A stretch of DNA of 64,000 nt from Ryuthela nishihirai (GCA_038380435.1 JAWZYU010000034.1:24097404-24161403); one strand, 5' to 3'; shown: positions 1 to 12,106, counted from the first letter of the stretch. The notes: generated by a model from the sequence alone, not told the origin. Program-made: numbers and translations.

Positions 1-243
1 ATCTCACTAATTTATAAAAAAAATCGTTGCCAGATATTTTTTCTGAATTCTGCACTCAACCATATTGTTCGGATATTATTTGAGCGACTGTACATCAGTG
101 AATTAATGAATAAAGAATACGAAAACTATTATGTAACAAATTCAAAAATAGGGCTCATAGTGTTAATGAGTTAGTCAGAAATTTGTGTTTGTTGGCAAAT
201 CAATCCTCTGATCAATTAATTGCAAGAATTGGGAGTGACTTAC

Positions 244-301
244 CTGATAGCCAAGGCACAAAACTGGGATCACAGCAAACATTTCAACCATGTCATCTGG
301 A
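244..301 (-). CDS. Internal exon of an SLC38-like amino-acid transporter (downstream exon)
   Basis: On the minus strand a pyrimidine-rich acceptor (TTTTCTCTTTCAG) ends just above base 301 and a GTAAGT donor starts just below 244. The 58-bp exon holds one base that completes a split Tyr codon left by the exon at 4825-4917, then 19 open codons ending in CLGYQ. The stretch AVIPVLCLGYQ resembles the transmembrane segment of SLC38 / AA_trans family transporters that usually reads PTICFGFQ or similar. These are multi-pass membrane proteins that move neutral amino acids. The exon ends in phase 0 and the gene continues off the left end of the window. The splice sites and frame are seen directly; the family call is by eye, and other AA_trans members remain possible. 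Confidence 0.6.
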
Positions 302-705
302 CTGAAAGAGAAAATAGATAATCCTTAATAACAGCTTTAAAATGTTTGTTATTGCTGAACACAGTGCATTGCATACTGTGCCATTGCACTATCGCGGGGT
401 AAGTCAAACCTTTCGAATGTGTGCTCAGAATCCTCTACCGTTGATATTACAGGAAAAATTGGATTCCGCAGTCTACCCTCATCCCCAAAAAAATGCGTAA
501 ATTTTTTGTTGTTATTGAAATATCATTATTGCACTTTATAAAATACTAAAAAATGATGGAAAGAGGCAATTAACTAGTCATTATTTGTCTCCATGCTACT
601 ATTTTCTCTCACTTCTGCTGTTTTCATTACATCTCAGCTGTAGTGCACACGGAATTGTCAGCCTAAAAATTCGTCATTGAGCATAAGTGCAATTTGATTC
701 TCCTA

Positions 706-925
706 CATAAGAAACGATCTCTGCAAAACTCCCCGCTCTGCCCTCTTGTGTCAGTAGGGGACACTGATTGTCTTGGGAAGGACGCCGTCCGTTGCATGGC
801 ACATGAAGCCGTGGTTCCGTGTCAAGGACAGCCATACCCTGTACCAGTGTCCTTGCTACCTGGCCATTCATCACATTGTGTGCAAAAAAAGTGCAGCTAG
901 CAGGTCAGACAACTCAACCCACTCC
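706..925 (+). mobile_element. SINE-A, 5'-truncated copy
   Basis: Matches the body of the main SINE of this window (here called SINE-A). It has a CTGCAAAACTCCCCGC-like segment, the GGGGACACTGAT segment, CCGTCCGTTGCATGG, then GTGTGCAAAAAAAGTGC and the closing GTCAGACAACTCAACCC. The tRNA-like head is missing. Confidence 0.7.
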
Positions 926-1204
926 TTCTGTGTACGGATATTTCATTTGATTTTTTGGTTAAATTGGTAAATCAGAAGCATCCAGAGCGAAAAGGAATTT
1001 TTCATTTATCTCTGAAAACATAAACGTTGAATATCTCCAGAGAGGCAGACGACAACCAAGATCTCATCTTTGAAAACGAGGTAAAAAGAAAATCAGATTT
1101 TTAAGTACACTTAAACTTTTTTTTAAGTCTTTATCGGTCAAAAAATGATTTCCGCCAGGCATTCCAGGTTGATAGTTGTTATTTCCGTTTTACCTTTAAC
1201 ACCA

Positions 1205-1500
1205 TAAAAGATGGCGGTTATCGGAAGCGAGCCAGGGTTGTCATCTGAAGTTCTCAGGTTCGAGTCCCAGTTTATCTCGCTGCCCATTCCTGTTCTCGGT
1301 GAGAAAAGAGACACCGTTGAGCTTGGAGAGCACGCCGTCCGTCTAAAGAACGTTAAGCCGTGATCCGTGTGTAGGAGAGCTATACCCTGTGCACGTTGAA
1401 GAACACGCTGGATGACCTTGACGGGAGTGTAGCATCTGTCTCCTGACACCTATACGGTGGACCCCTTTTCCTAACCTTTCCGATTTCAGTCATTATTTGC
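1205..1500 (+). mobile_element. SINE-A, diverged copy
   Basis: Carries the B-box-like CAGGTTCGAGTCCCAG, the CACGCCGTCCGTC segment, GTGCACGTTGAAGAACACGC and the ATCTGTCTCC segment of SINE-A. The 3' end fades near 1500. A 103-codon frame on the other strand is only a shadow of this repeat. Confidence 0.65.
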
Positions 1501-1670
1501 CGATTGCGAGCTACCCTGAGCCAACTCCTGCCCTAGTGGCAGCATGGAAACGATTTTGCCTAGCAAAGCAAAAAGGGCAAAAGATACTTTTGCTTTTTCT
1601 CTCCAAATGTGTGTTCAACTCAACTGGGTTTGAATCCAGAGAGAGTTATGTTTTTTTCTGCTGATGGTGT

Positions 1671-2035
1671 GCAGGCTGGCTCAGCTGATAGCGCGCCATG
1701 CTCATCATCTGCAGTTTCCAGGTTCGAGTCCCAACTACGTCTGCGTTGAGCTTTATACTTCCCCCCCCCCCCCGCCCATCTTTCCTCGATCAGGCTGCTA
1801 TGTTACGCTGTGATCCCAAGTGTACAAAAGCCATATCTTGTCCACGTTAAGAACACGCTGGATTCTCCTTGACGATCCAGCGTGTTCTTTAACGGAGGAT
1901 CATCAAGGCGATCAGGTTAATTCCATCTCTCACCATATCCAACCCAAATCAATCTCATAACAACTGCCCATTGGGTCTGCTACCAAATTCTGATACATTG
2001 GGGTCCTTGTAACCTGGTCATTTAGCTCTCTTTTC
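1671..2035 (+). mobile_element. SINE-A copy with internal fold-back
   Basis: The head reads GGCTCAGCTGATAGCGCGCC with B-box-like GGTTCGAGTCCC, followed by a poly-C run. The CACGTTAAGAACACGCTGGA segment is then repeated in inverted orientation at 1875-1893, giving a hairpin inside the element. The 3' part resumes to ACCTGGTCATTTAGCTC. Confidence 0.6.
1846..1893. repeat. Inverted repeat inside a SINE
   Basis: Left arm 1846-1863 and right arm 1875-1893 are reverse complements except for one extra T, with an 11-base loop. Both arms are the same SINE-A segment in opposite orientation. Confidence 0.8.
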
Positions 2036-2644
2036 GTCCAACTCTTTCTGCTGTGGCCTCGGTCGTGCTCGCATGTATTCTCTATGGCGCGTTCAATTCA
2101 CTTACTCTCTAGTAAGCGAGCTTCTTCTGCTAGAGGGATTACCTGACCTAAGAGTTCAGTGCGGAATTATCTCCTCAATATGATCTGTTTGTCATTGGAG
2201 TGACCTTTCTCTGATTAATGGCTGTCAATGGAGTCGATTGCATCTCTGCTGGAAAATCACCCAAAATAGTCTTAAAGAATATTTTATTTACGCGACGGTT
2301 GGCATTTGCATCGCTTGCAAATTATGACCTGCTTCTTATTTGCCTCTCTGAAAAATTCGTCGTCGCTTTCTAGGCAGCAAATGCATCAGCGGTGGCAACT
2401 GAGCTCCAGCGTAGGCATGGCTCATATCTGCGGTGGCAACTGAGCTCCAGACCATGCATGGCTCATCTTCTTCGGCACAGCTTTCCAAAATGGAAAAATA
2501 TTGACACAAGGATGTAAATCGTCCAAAAAAAAAAAACCGCGAGATAATGTGTTCACTTTGTCTGTCTGTTCGTCTGTAGACATCGAACGTTTGGTTTTTA
2601 GAGATAAATTAAGAATTCTTGAAAAATGAGTTGAAAAAAATTGG

Positions 2645-2740
2645 TTTTCCTGACTGGGATGCGAACCCAGGTCACCATCCAATTTTTCTCAACTGATTGT
2701 TTCAAGTGTTCATTGCCTACAAGACTTTTCCTGTAGATAA
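2645..2740 (-). mobile_element. SINE-C fragment
   Basis: Shares CCTGACTGGGAT..CGAACCCAGGT and TTTCAAGTGTTC..TACAAGAC with the fuller copy at 5120-5300. The tRNA-like head is partly deleted. Confidence 0.5.
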
Positions 2741-2880
2741 TTATTTACTGAAATTATGAATGCTTTTTTGTTTTCGATGGGTATTCATGAAATATTATGA
2801 TTACCACTTTCCGAATCTCCCAATTGCTATAGTTGCGCCCTCTAACGATGGGAAATTTTGAAAATTACAAAATTTAAAGG

Positions 2881-3091
2881 AATATCCCGTGGCCGAGTGG
2901 TTAGCGCGCTTGGCTACTGATCTAAGGGACCTGGGTTCGAGCCCTGGGTAAGGTATAGGTGTATGAGTCGTTTTTCTGCTGAGGTCCTGCCATCCTCTCA
3001 GACCTATTATGTCACATAAACTGAGAGGCTCCTGTCAGACCTCTGTGGCAAGCAGCTGCTTGAGGGGGTATTTATTTATTTATTTATTATG
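2881..3091 (+). mobile_element. SINE-B, tRNA-derived, full-length-looking copy
   Basis: Starts with a tRNA-like head: A-box-like GTGGCCGAGTGGTTAGCGCG and B-box-like GGGTTCGAGCCC. The body contains GAGGTCCTGCCATCCTC and AGCAGCTGCTTGAGGG, and the tail is an ATTT tandem run. This is a second SINE family, distinct from SINE-A. The head is not annotated as a tRNA gene because it continues into the conserved SINE body. Confidence 0.7.
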
Positions 3092-4465
3092 GAAGTTTCG
3101 CAATCCCATTTGCAGTTCGTTTTTGAAATAAATGAAATACAAACTTTTCGTTTAGATGGTTTCTCTGAGAAACCCAACAGCCTATCCTCGCTTTCGTTGT
3201 AACAAAACTCTTCAGGGACGTGAACTTCTGAAGCCACAGCTCAGAGACATTTATCTTTATTAACAATTGCTATTCAACATTATTTTTATATAATTTTTCA
3301 TATCTTTTTCAATGCAAATATGTGCTATTATTTTTTTAATTTTGTTCTGCATTATTTACCTAATATTGATTTCATTGCTGCTTAACTTTTTAATTGTGTG
3401 GTGTAGAATTTGAATGCTTTTAAGGGTTGATTTTTAAAGTATAGGGAACAGGTGCCAAAATCTAATTGGATATGGAAGCTATTTCTTATGAGTTACGTAT
3501 TATCAGGTAGCGATTTGTGTCACGTTTTTTCATAAAACTAACCACGACACAAAATCACATCTTCGTGTACTTAAAAGCAGTCAAAAGATTTCACAAAATC
3601 CTCTTCTGGATTCATGACGAATAGCACAAATTAAAACTTCTTAAATACATGTTAATTTATCATTTAAGGCATTTTTTCAGAATACGGATTCGCACAATCC
3701 CTCTAGAGTAAAACAATATAGATTATTTATCTTAATCACCTCTAGAGTAAATGTGAGTAGATTTTAAATTGATTCCGTGTGTAGTTTATGGCTTCATTAT
3801 TACGTTTAATATTAATGTCTTATAAAGTCTTTCCTGGAGACATTGATGACATTGATTATATTTTCGACTCTTCTTCAATTTGAATTTTATTTCATTAAAT
3901 GTGACTAAAACGCATATATATATATGATACACAGTTATAATATCAATATGTTTATTTAAAAAAAAAAAACTCGTTGTTTTCAACCACTTCACCACTTCTC
4001 TTTGTCACTTTCCGATTGCTGCATTCCAGGAGGAAAAATAAGTTTTTTCGAATCATGGTTTTATAAATAAAGGTTTGTTTGATATTGACAGTTTTAAGTG
4101 AAGTTCAATAAAATGATTCAGATTATATCGTTTGGCTTTGAGCATTTTGGACAACAACTTTAATTTTTGCTAACAACTTCAAATAGCATCACGAGAAGAC
4201 ATCCGATGTGTATCAACATCCCTCTGGAGAACAAAAATTACAAATGCCATTCTTTGCAGAGCAGGGAGGGTTTGGAAGCAACTTCCGACGAACGTGGTGC
4301 TTTCGCCAACATTCCAAAGTTTTAGCAAAAAATTGCAGGAAGTGGACTTGGCACCATTTCTTCGATGCTTTAGATTCTGAACCTTATAGTTTACTTTTTT
4401 ATGTACATGTTTATTTTTGTACAGTCATTTGCTTTTCATTTCTTGTTTTTTAGTCATTTGATGTT

Positions 4466-4580
4466 CGTGTTGCTCTTCTGCTGATGTCCTGTCATCCTCA
4501 CAGACCTACTATGGCGTATGAACTGACAGGCTCCTGCAAGCAGCTGCTTGAGGGAATTTTCTTATTTATATACTCTGAGA
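4466..4580 (+). mobile_element. SINE-B, 3' fragment
   Basis: Contains CTGATGTCCTGTCATCCTC, a GACCTACTATGGCG segment and AGCAGCTGCTTGAGGG followed by an AT-rich tail, as in the copy at 2881. Confidence 0.6.
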
Positions 4581-4824
4581 TACACCGCGAATGGTGAAGC
4601 TGTTGAACAACCACAATTGGAAACCGTGATTTATTTAAACATGACTTTAAATCTGAAGCTCACAATCAAACCAAAGTAATTTTATCTTTATTTTCCGATC
4701 AGAATGTGAAATGTGTTTCGTTTCGTGAAGTTCTGTTTCCTAATGATTTCCCACAGCATCTAGGTTGATTTCTGAGACACATTGGCATATACGATCACAT
4801 TGAGAAAACTATCCCAATACTTAC

Positions 4825-4917
4825 TAGGTCTTGATCGTTGTTGGTTTGTTATCCAGCATAAAATAACCGTAGACAGTAAGGAAGACAGGATAGAGCATGG
4901 CAAAGATGCCGATGGAT
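4825..4917 (-). CDS. Internal exon of an SLC38-like amino-acid transporter (upstream exon)
   Basis: A minus-strand exon of 93 bp bounded by a CTTTTTCTTTCAG acceptor and a GTAAGTATT donor. It holds one base of a split codon, 30 open codons and two bases (TA) that join exactly with the exon at 244-301 to restore a Tyr codon. The product starts with a hydrophobic run (SIGIFAMLYPVFLTVYGYF) that can span a membrane, then a short polar loop with DNKPTTIKTYPDD across the splice. This order, a membrane helix, a short loop, then a helix ending in a Gly-Tyr-Gln motif, fits the middle of SLC38 transporters. The intron between the two exons is about 4.5 kb and full of SINE fragments. Earlier exons should lie at higher coordinates, but I did not find them. 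Confidence 0.6.
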
Positions 4918-5119
4918 CTGAAAGAAAAAGAAACATCCATGATTTGTTTCATTTGGCCAACAGAGCATACGTTTGGTAACATTTTACGAATTGAACACTC
5001 GATGACTTCCGCGTTCAACCCAACAAAGGGAAGATGTGGAATTTTTCAGTCAGCATTGTGAAACGATTTTAGGCGAAAGCTAAGAGCAAATAACTATTTC
5101 AGTAATAAATTATCAGAGG

Positions 5120-5300
5120 AAACTGTGGTTGTCCTGACTGGGATTCGAACCCAGGTCTCGCAGAGGCATACCGATCGTCTTAACCACTGGACCATCAAGA
5201 GTTGGGTTCGAATCTCAGTCAGCACAATCAGTTTTCTTCAACTAACCATTTCAAGTGTTTCTTCTCTACAAGACGTCCTCCTGTTTCAATTTATACTGAA
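5120..5300 (-). mobile_element. SINE-C, tRNA-derived
   Basis: Read on the minus strand, 5128-5202 has a tRNA-like head with GGTCCAGTGGTTAAGACG (A-box-like) and GGGTTCGAATCCCAGTC (B-box-like). The flanking TTTCAAGTGTTTCT..TACAAGACG segment is shared with 2645-2740, so this is a dispersed family and not a tRNA gene. Confidence 0.55.
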
Positions 5301-5399
5301 TTATTCATATAGCGCTGTGACCGCGACTGACAAATATTACTACCAACAAATATGGCCGCTTGGCTGTGCGATTCCTAATAACTAAGTTGACATGCACGG

Positions 5400-5525
5400 T
5401 TGTTTTACATCTTAGCAGCAGTTTTTTGCACACGATGTCCTGAATGGCGAGGCCACAAGGGCTCGGAGAAGTTTGACGGAGGGCGATCCACTGGACAACT
5501 GAGATGAGTTGTTAGAAGACACATG
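5400..5525 (-). mobile_element. SINE-A, 3' fragment
   Basis: Reverse-oriented 3' part of SINE-A: GGTTGTTTTACATCTTAGCAG, TTTTTGCACAC, GGCCACAAGGGCTCGGAG and a CCACTGGACAAC segment. Confidence 0.55.
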
Positions 5526-5539
5526 AAAGACTCCTTCCT

Positions 5540-6679
5540 GTGTGACGTTTACCACCATTTCGTGGCACATTCCGTGCCAGATGTGCCATCAGAAGAGCTG
5601 ATATTAAGACTTAATGGCTACCACTGGCTTTCTACTTGTGTCGTGATCACATTTGTTCCGAAATGTGGACACGACGTATCTGTATGGGATAAGTCCCGCC
5701 CGCCATGTTGTTGTTTAGGTGATAGCTTCCCACTCACTTTCATGTCGAATAAGAAAGGACCTCGCAGGGCTAGGAGAAGGAAACTCGACCAAAAAGAGGT
5801 CCCATTTGGCAGCGACTGCTCCACAGAAAGAAAGAACAAGTGCCATACGTTGGCCTGACACCCGGTTCGGTTCAGCATGCACCAATCGCCGCCTGACACG
5901 ACAGCCCAGGTGGTTTTGCCTAGCCCGTGGGGAAGCTGGAGAACAGAGGAAAAAGCACGCACTTGGACACTCTGCTCTGAACCTTCGTGTGAAAGGTTGA
6001 TTTTCGGCGGCGGCGTTTTCTTGTACGCCATCTTCGAACAAAGGAAACAACCGTTTTTCCAGGCCTCGAGGTACTTAACCATGAAAGCTGCCTGCTGACA
6101 AGCCATAAGGCTTAGCGGGGTAATCTGTATATATAACCATACTAAGGCTTAATAAAGATATTATTATTATTAACACTATCCAGAAGAAATTCTGCTGATG
6201 AACCGTGAGATCCCGACAGCGAGCAAAAGGAGGATAGATTGATATGCACAAGTGAGAGCCGTTTTCTTCTGTCCACCGTCGGCAAAGGAACGAGGTAGGG
6301 TCATTTCTTTCCTAATCTGGTCTGCCCCCCCCCCACCTCGGTGTTAAATGATAGTTTGTCGCTGCCGTTTCGAGCCGTAAACTGTTATGCTCCCAACAAC
6401 GACGCAGCTCATTGAAAGAGGATTTTTGCATTTGCATGAAATCAATTTGAGTTAAAGGGAATTGACTGCAACTGTGAATTGTTGTAAAGTAAATAAATGA
6501 GTCCCACAGATTGATTCCCGCATCGAACTGCTCATTTGATTTTTCTGTTGGCTTTGCTCCCTGCTCCTGAAATCGGCAGACAGCCTCTGCTGGGAATTGG
6601 AAGACCACACCGTTCACGACTAGAAAATTGAGGCATCAGGTCCATTTTCCCCGAAATGTTAAACCTGGTGAAAAAAAAA
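5540..6679. other. Unassigned stretch, possible retroposon end
   Basis: 5540-6110 is less AT-rich and has overlapping open frames in several frames on both strands, none with recognisable domains or splice sites. Near 6150 the sequence ends as TTAATAAAGATATTATTATT, an AATAAA followed by ATT repeats, which would fit the 3' end of a retroposon read on the plus strand. 6175-6679 shows nothing I can name. Confidence 0.25.
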
Positions 6680-7915
6680 CGATATGCTCAGAAAGGGAAC
6701 ACAGATATGCTTAGAAAGGGACACCAATGTGCTTAGAAAGGGGACATCAATGGGCCTAGAAAGGGGACTTCAATGGGCTTAGAAAGGGGATATCGGTGTG
6801 CTTAGAAAGGGGACACCGATGTGCTTAGAAAGTGCAACACCGATATGTTTTGAAAGGGGACATCTATGTGCTTAGAAAGGGGTATCAGTGTGCTTAGAAA
6901 GGAAACACCGATATGCTTAAAAAAAGGGTACACCGATGTGCTTAGAAAGGAATAGCAAATGTGCTTAAAAAGGGTACACCGATGTGTTTAAAAGGGGAAC
7001 ACCGATATGCTTAGAAAGGGGACACCAATGTGCTAAGAAAGGGAATGCTCATGTGCTTAAAAATGGTACACCGATGTTCTCAGAAAGGGGACACCAATGT
7101 GCTTAAAAAGGGTACACCGATGTGCTTAAAAAGGGTACACCGATGTGCTTAAAAAGGGAACACCGATATGCATAGAAAGGGGACACCGATGTGTTTAGAA
7201 AGGGGACACCGTTGTGCTTAGAAAGGGGACAACGATATGCTTAGAAATGCAACATCGATGTGCTTAGAAAGGGGACAACGATATGCTTAGAAATGCAACA
7301 TCGATGTGCTTAGAAAGGAAACACCGATATGCTCAGAAAGAGGAAATCTATGTGCTTAGAAAGAGAACAACGATATGCCTAGAAAGGGGATATCGATGTG
7401 CTTAGAAAGGGGACACCAATGTGCTAAGAAAGGGAATGCCAATGTGATTAAAAATGGTACACCGATGTTCTCAGAACGGGGACACCAAAGTGTTTAGAAA
7501 GGGAATGCCAATGTTCTTAAAAAAGGTACACCGATGTGCTTAAAAAGGGAACACCGATCTGCTTAGAAAGGGGACATCGATGTGCTTAAAAAGGGGACAC
7601 CAATGTGCTTAGAAAGGGGACACCGATGTGCTTAGAAAGGGAATGCAAATGGGCTTAAAAAGGGTACACCGATGTGCTTAGAAGGGGAACACCGATGTGC
7701 TTAGAAAGGAACACCGATATGCCTAGAAATCGGACACCAATATGCTTAGAAAGGGAATGCCAGTATGCTTAAAAAGGGTACACCGATATGCTTGGAAAGG
7801 GAATATCAATGTGCTTAGAAAGGGGACACCAATGTGCTCAGAAAGAGAATGGCAATGTGCTTAGAAAGAGGACAACGATGTGTTTAGAAAGGGGACACTG
7901 ATGTGTTAGAAAAGC
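6680..7915 (+). repeat. 23-bp minisatellite, about 50 units, SINE-derived
   Basis: Tandem copies of a unit of about 23 bp, typically GTGCTTAGAAAGGGGACACC plus GAT, with point changes and small indels between units. The unit closely matches an internal piece of SINE-A (GGGGACACCGATGGGCTTGG then AAAG). Early units even keep the SINE-like GGGCTT form. The array begins after a GGTGAAAAAAAAACGATA stretch and ends at TGTTAGAAAAGCTG. No open frame of note. Confidence 0.9.
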
Positions 7916-9321
7916 TGCCGTCCTTTGGATTGTTTCCAAGTCATGGAAGGCGTTGCGCAGTTTATGGACTGTGCCCAACATGAGCTACTGAAAAATGAAC
8001 AAATTGTTTTATTTAGAAAAAAAATCTGAGCGCAACGACAATAAAGAGCTCTAGTCTCAAAAAAAAATTATACTCAGGGCATTGATGTACTGATACGCAT
8101 TTTGTTTACCTTCGACCCTATGGTGCAGAGGGCCCGAATTTTTTTGCATCCACAACGGTAGTCTGAAAATTCCAACCTTTCTTCTTACAGCTGGCCTTAT
8201 CCTAAAGTATTCTGGAAAGATTTTTTCAACGATGATTCATGTGGTAAAGGATTTGCGAATTGTTTTTCCTGAAGATATTTCAGTGCCCAAAATAAGAATT
8301 CATAACACCGTCGTCATCAATGAAGAAAACAAATAATAATTCATCCTTCAATAGTGCACGTGACATATTAACATTACCCTGCCCTTGAATTGTAACCGGG
8401 TAATTGCGCAGAATTTGTAAATAGTGGCCGAGTCTCGCATTGGGATGCCGAAAGTAATTAACATAATTAGTACGCAAACAGTACCTAATTAGTAGATGAG
8501 CTCATAGTCGCACTAACTTTCTTCTTTACGTATTAGGTTAGAAATAGTTTTATTTGGGGTGTCTGAAATGCATAATTGTTTCAATTTATTCCTAATTTCC
8601 CCCCCCCCCCCCGCGAAATCACCTATCAATGGATTTATGTGCATCAATTAATAGAAACACCTCCGTGTAATAATTATGCAGGTCTCAGTTCGTTTCAATT
8701 TAATTTTTAGCCGGATACAAGCAAGAAATTGTAAATTGTATCCAAAGCTCCTACTCTTCCAATATTTATAGTAATATTTATTTTTTTTAACCCAAAGTTG
8801 GCGAAGAGTCACAAAAAATTCATTTTTAAACAGCTGACGAAAAAATTGTCTGCTTCAGCAGGAAAATATACATTTTGATTGAGAAGAAAATTGGTAAAAA
8901 AAATTATTATTTTATGCAATCAAGGAAATAATTAAAAAACAAAACTATGCATTTTTATCGAATGCTATGAATTGTTAAAATGATTTAATTATGCTCCTAA
9001 AAGGTTTGATTAAAAAATTGGAAGAAATGATTTGGAATATTGATTGTTTTGTTTTCCTCTGAGCCGCTGGTTGCAGGGCCTGACCACCCTCAAGAAACGA
9101 ACTTTTAATTATTCTCTTAACACTAGGTCCGTTAATGGCTGTCTTATATCTCGCCTTATTCGATTTCATTTTCAATTTCAACCGTGTTGTTGACAACTGC
9201 TTTAAATGCTAATTTTATTATATTTCTTAACTGAATATCAGTTATGTCCTAAGGAAACTTAGTCTTTAGTTTGCGAGAGAATAAAATGGGCCAATATTTA
9301 CTTAATTATACGCAATACATA
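7916..9321. other. AT-rich stretch without a recognisable gene
   Basis: Contains homopolymer runs (poly-C near 8600) and a 65-codon minus-strand frame at 8280-8477 with no splice or domain support. I see nothing else. Confidence 0.5.
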
Positions 9322-10765
9322 CACTGGGTTTTCCATAAATTAAGGAAAAATGAGAAATATCGCAATAATTCGCAAAAAAATTGTGCAATCCTCACCAAAC
9401 TTGTTCATGTAACCAGTAATGCCGAGTGAGATTATTATTCTAGGTTGAGTCTATTTGCATAATCGGATAGAGGCACAAAAACGGGTGTTTTGGAGTGGAT
9501 CGTTATTTTGTGTTGTAAATGTGAGTAAAGAAATTCGAAATAGCCATTTTGTAGGAATGACCTCGAGACTTCATTTGCCAAATGAACTGCGGTGGAGAGC
9601 TATTGGCCGGCTCAAAGCAGGCCAAAGTCAGTCAGACGTGGCACGATGGCTGAATGCGAGTCCTTCTGTGGTCCATAGACTGTAGAATCAATTTCTTAGC
9701 ACGGATTCTGCATCTCCGAGGTTTAGCCAGGGGCTAAAGTTGCGACCGCTGTATAAGACCGATAACTGCTATTAACAGCACGGAGAGTCAGGACGTCTAC
9801 TCCCTCTCAGCTACGATCGTCTCTTGCAGTAGCCATTGGGAGGATTGTATCAGCTTCTACTGTGCATAGGCTTCATGAGGGAGGTCTGTACTTCAGGCCA
9901 TTTGTATACCCCTCACGTCACAGGAGAGAACGACTGAATTGGGCATGCACGAATGTTAACTGGACATCAGAGCAATGGAGGTTCGTACTCTTCACAGACA
10001 AGTCCAGATATTGCTTGCAGACTGATTCCGGACATTGTATGGAGAGAAAGAGGTACCCACTATCATCCCAGTAACAACTGTCAAAGAGACAGTAACGGCG
10101 GAGGTAGTGTGTTTGCGGTGGCATTTCCTTATGTGGACATACAGACCTCTATGTGTTGACGAGTGAGAACCTCGATGCTCAAAGGTATAGAGATGACATC
10201 CTGGACCCTTATGTAAGTCATTACGCTGGTGCAATAGGTGAAATATATCATCTTACAAGACGATAACTGTCTACACAGAGCTCGACTAATGAAACAATAT
10301 CTTGAAGAGGAGACCTTTATGTGCATGGAGTGGCCAGCTCGATCTCCTGACCTAAATCCAATTAAGCATGTGTGGGATGTTCTGGGGAGACGTGTTGCTG
10401 CTCTCAACTTGCCTCTTGAAACAAAGGGGGGAGCTTATTACTGCTTTAAAGGAACAATGGTCGTTACACCCTACTGAGCTGATTCCCATCATAAACAGCA
10501 TGGAACATCGCTGTCGCACCTGCATTGCTGTAAGGAGTGACCACACTCCTTATTAAAGAACTTTGCTCATTGCATTCTGACACCTCAGTTTTGGACAAGT
10601 TTCTGTTATTTTTTGACGAAAAATGTTTCCAGTGTAAAATATTTTATACAATTCTGGAAAATAGCATTATAATTCATGTTTCCATCAAGTTTCATTAAAA
10701 TAATTCATATAGTTTTTTGTTTATCATAATGTTTCTGAGTTTTCCTTAATTTAAGGAAACCAGTG
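9322..10765 (+). mobile_element. Decayed Tc1-like DNA transposon with both terminal inverted repeats
   Basis: The ends are imperfect inverted repeats: CACTGGGTTTTCC..AATTAAGGAAAA on the left and TTTTCCTTAATTTAAGGAAA then CCAGTG on the right. Between them lies a broken Tc1-type transposase. The N-terminal helix-turn-helix part starts near 9557 (LPNELRWRAIGRLKAGQSQS). The first catalytic Asp lies in VLFTDKSRY (about 9991), the second in ILQDDNCLHRARL (about 10244), and the third region in EWPARSPDLNPIKHVWD (about 10330). These lie in different frames with stops between them, so the element cannot make its own enzyme. The usual TA target duplication is not clean at the right end. Length about 1.44 kb, close to a complete Tc1 element. 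Confidence 0.9.
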
Positions 10766-12106
10766 TTTATCGCTCTATTTATTACGTTATAAGTTTTTAA
10801 ATATCTTTTCTCATATATTAAGCATTGAAGTGATTAATATATGAGCTTTTTTGTTGGGTTGCTGAACATTGCAATAAGAAGAATTCCATAACTTTGTAAA
10901 ATGAATAAAAATGTCTTCCTCTTAACAGAGTGCAATTGTTAAATGCGGCTTCGTGCTGTTTTCGTCTCTGAAGAGCGAACTTTTTCATTTCCAAATGCCG
11001 ATGAACCTGCAGACGAAAAGCATTGGACGTGCTGCCAGGAAGTGCAATTAATCTCTCTCTAGCGAATGAAAAGCAAGCGCCTTCCTGTCTGCGAAGCAAA
11101 GTGCAGACGAGGTGATTTGACCTCGAATCTCAAGGGTAAAAGGGGCGCTTCTCCGCTTAGCAAAGAAGTTTCTGAACTCTTTAAATATTCCTGTCATTCT
11201 GTGGGGTCATTAACATCTGGAAACTCTTGACCTTTCAGTCGGGGAAAGACTTCCTAATTATTTTCACGAGCGCAATTAACTCCCGTGGAATTTATTTAAA
11301 TATTCGAAACGAATATTTACAGAAATATCTCAATATTTAGTGTATAGAGAAAGAAGAATCGTACTCTCGGTAACATAGATTTTCGATTTGCTGTGAATTA
11401 AATTTTGAGTTTTATGTCGTGGGTGTCATTTCATTAAATTCCAGAGAGAAAAGTTTCAAATGATACGGAGGAGTAGTTTCCCCCCAGCACCAAATTCTAG
11501 AAAGGAGGATTTTTCCCTCACCAAACTCTGATGAGGAGGAATAGTGTCACCAAACTCTACTGGAGGAGGAGGAGGAGGAGGAGGAAGAGGGGTCTAAATA
11601 CACACAAAAAATCAACACACCCCACACACACAAAATTCTGCAGAGGAGGAATCTCTTCCCCCATCAAATTCTGTCGAGTCGGGGTTCTCAACGGTCATCA
11701 CAAACTAATCAGAAAGCGATGAACTTATCAGTGAATGGGTGAAGCGTTTGCATTTTGAGCCACCGGAACAGATAGCGTTGTTTTCAACAAACACCTTTTA
11801 TGCCTTAAAGAGAACAAGTTTCTTCCACATAAAACTGATTTCAATGCAGATGCTGCTTTCATGAATACATATAAAGATCCTCTTATCGGCAACACAAACA
11901 TCTTGAGCATGCTTAGTGTATGCGGAGCGCCAAGATTTTTTAAAGGTTATCCAAAAGACAAAAACAAAAAAATTAGGTTCAACACCCCCCTAAAAACATC
12001 TCGGGTATGATCCCGATTATGCTAAACAGTCATAATACAAATAAACATAATGCTCAGGAGAAGTATTCTTTTTACTGTTTTTCCCCTAAGAAAAAGAAAA
12101 ATGCAT
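10766..12106. other. No recognisable gene
   Basis: AT-rich sequence with a GGA trinucleotide microsatellite at about 11562-11588 and a cytosine-rich imperfect repeat of CACCAAATTCT-type segments at 11485-11670. The minus-strand 93-codon frame at 10818-11099 has no domain or splice support. Confidence 0.5.

Larger units (their letters stand above)
302..4824 (-). other. Intron of the SLC38-like gene
   Basis: The gap between the two in-frame exons. It holds several SINE fragments (listed separately). About 3100-4460 is AT-rich sequence in which I see no gene. Confidence 0.55.

Noticed and set aside
2888..2955. tRNA gene candidate
   Set aside because: It has A- and B-box-like sequence, but continues into the conserved SINE-B body and recurs with that body at other sites, so it is a SINE head. 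The same holds for the heads at 5128, 35719 and others.
5618..6106. Overlapping frames of 93-162 codons on both strands
   Set aside because: Every frame is partly open here because of base composition. No domain, no splice sites, and the sequence may be a retroposon end.
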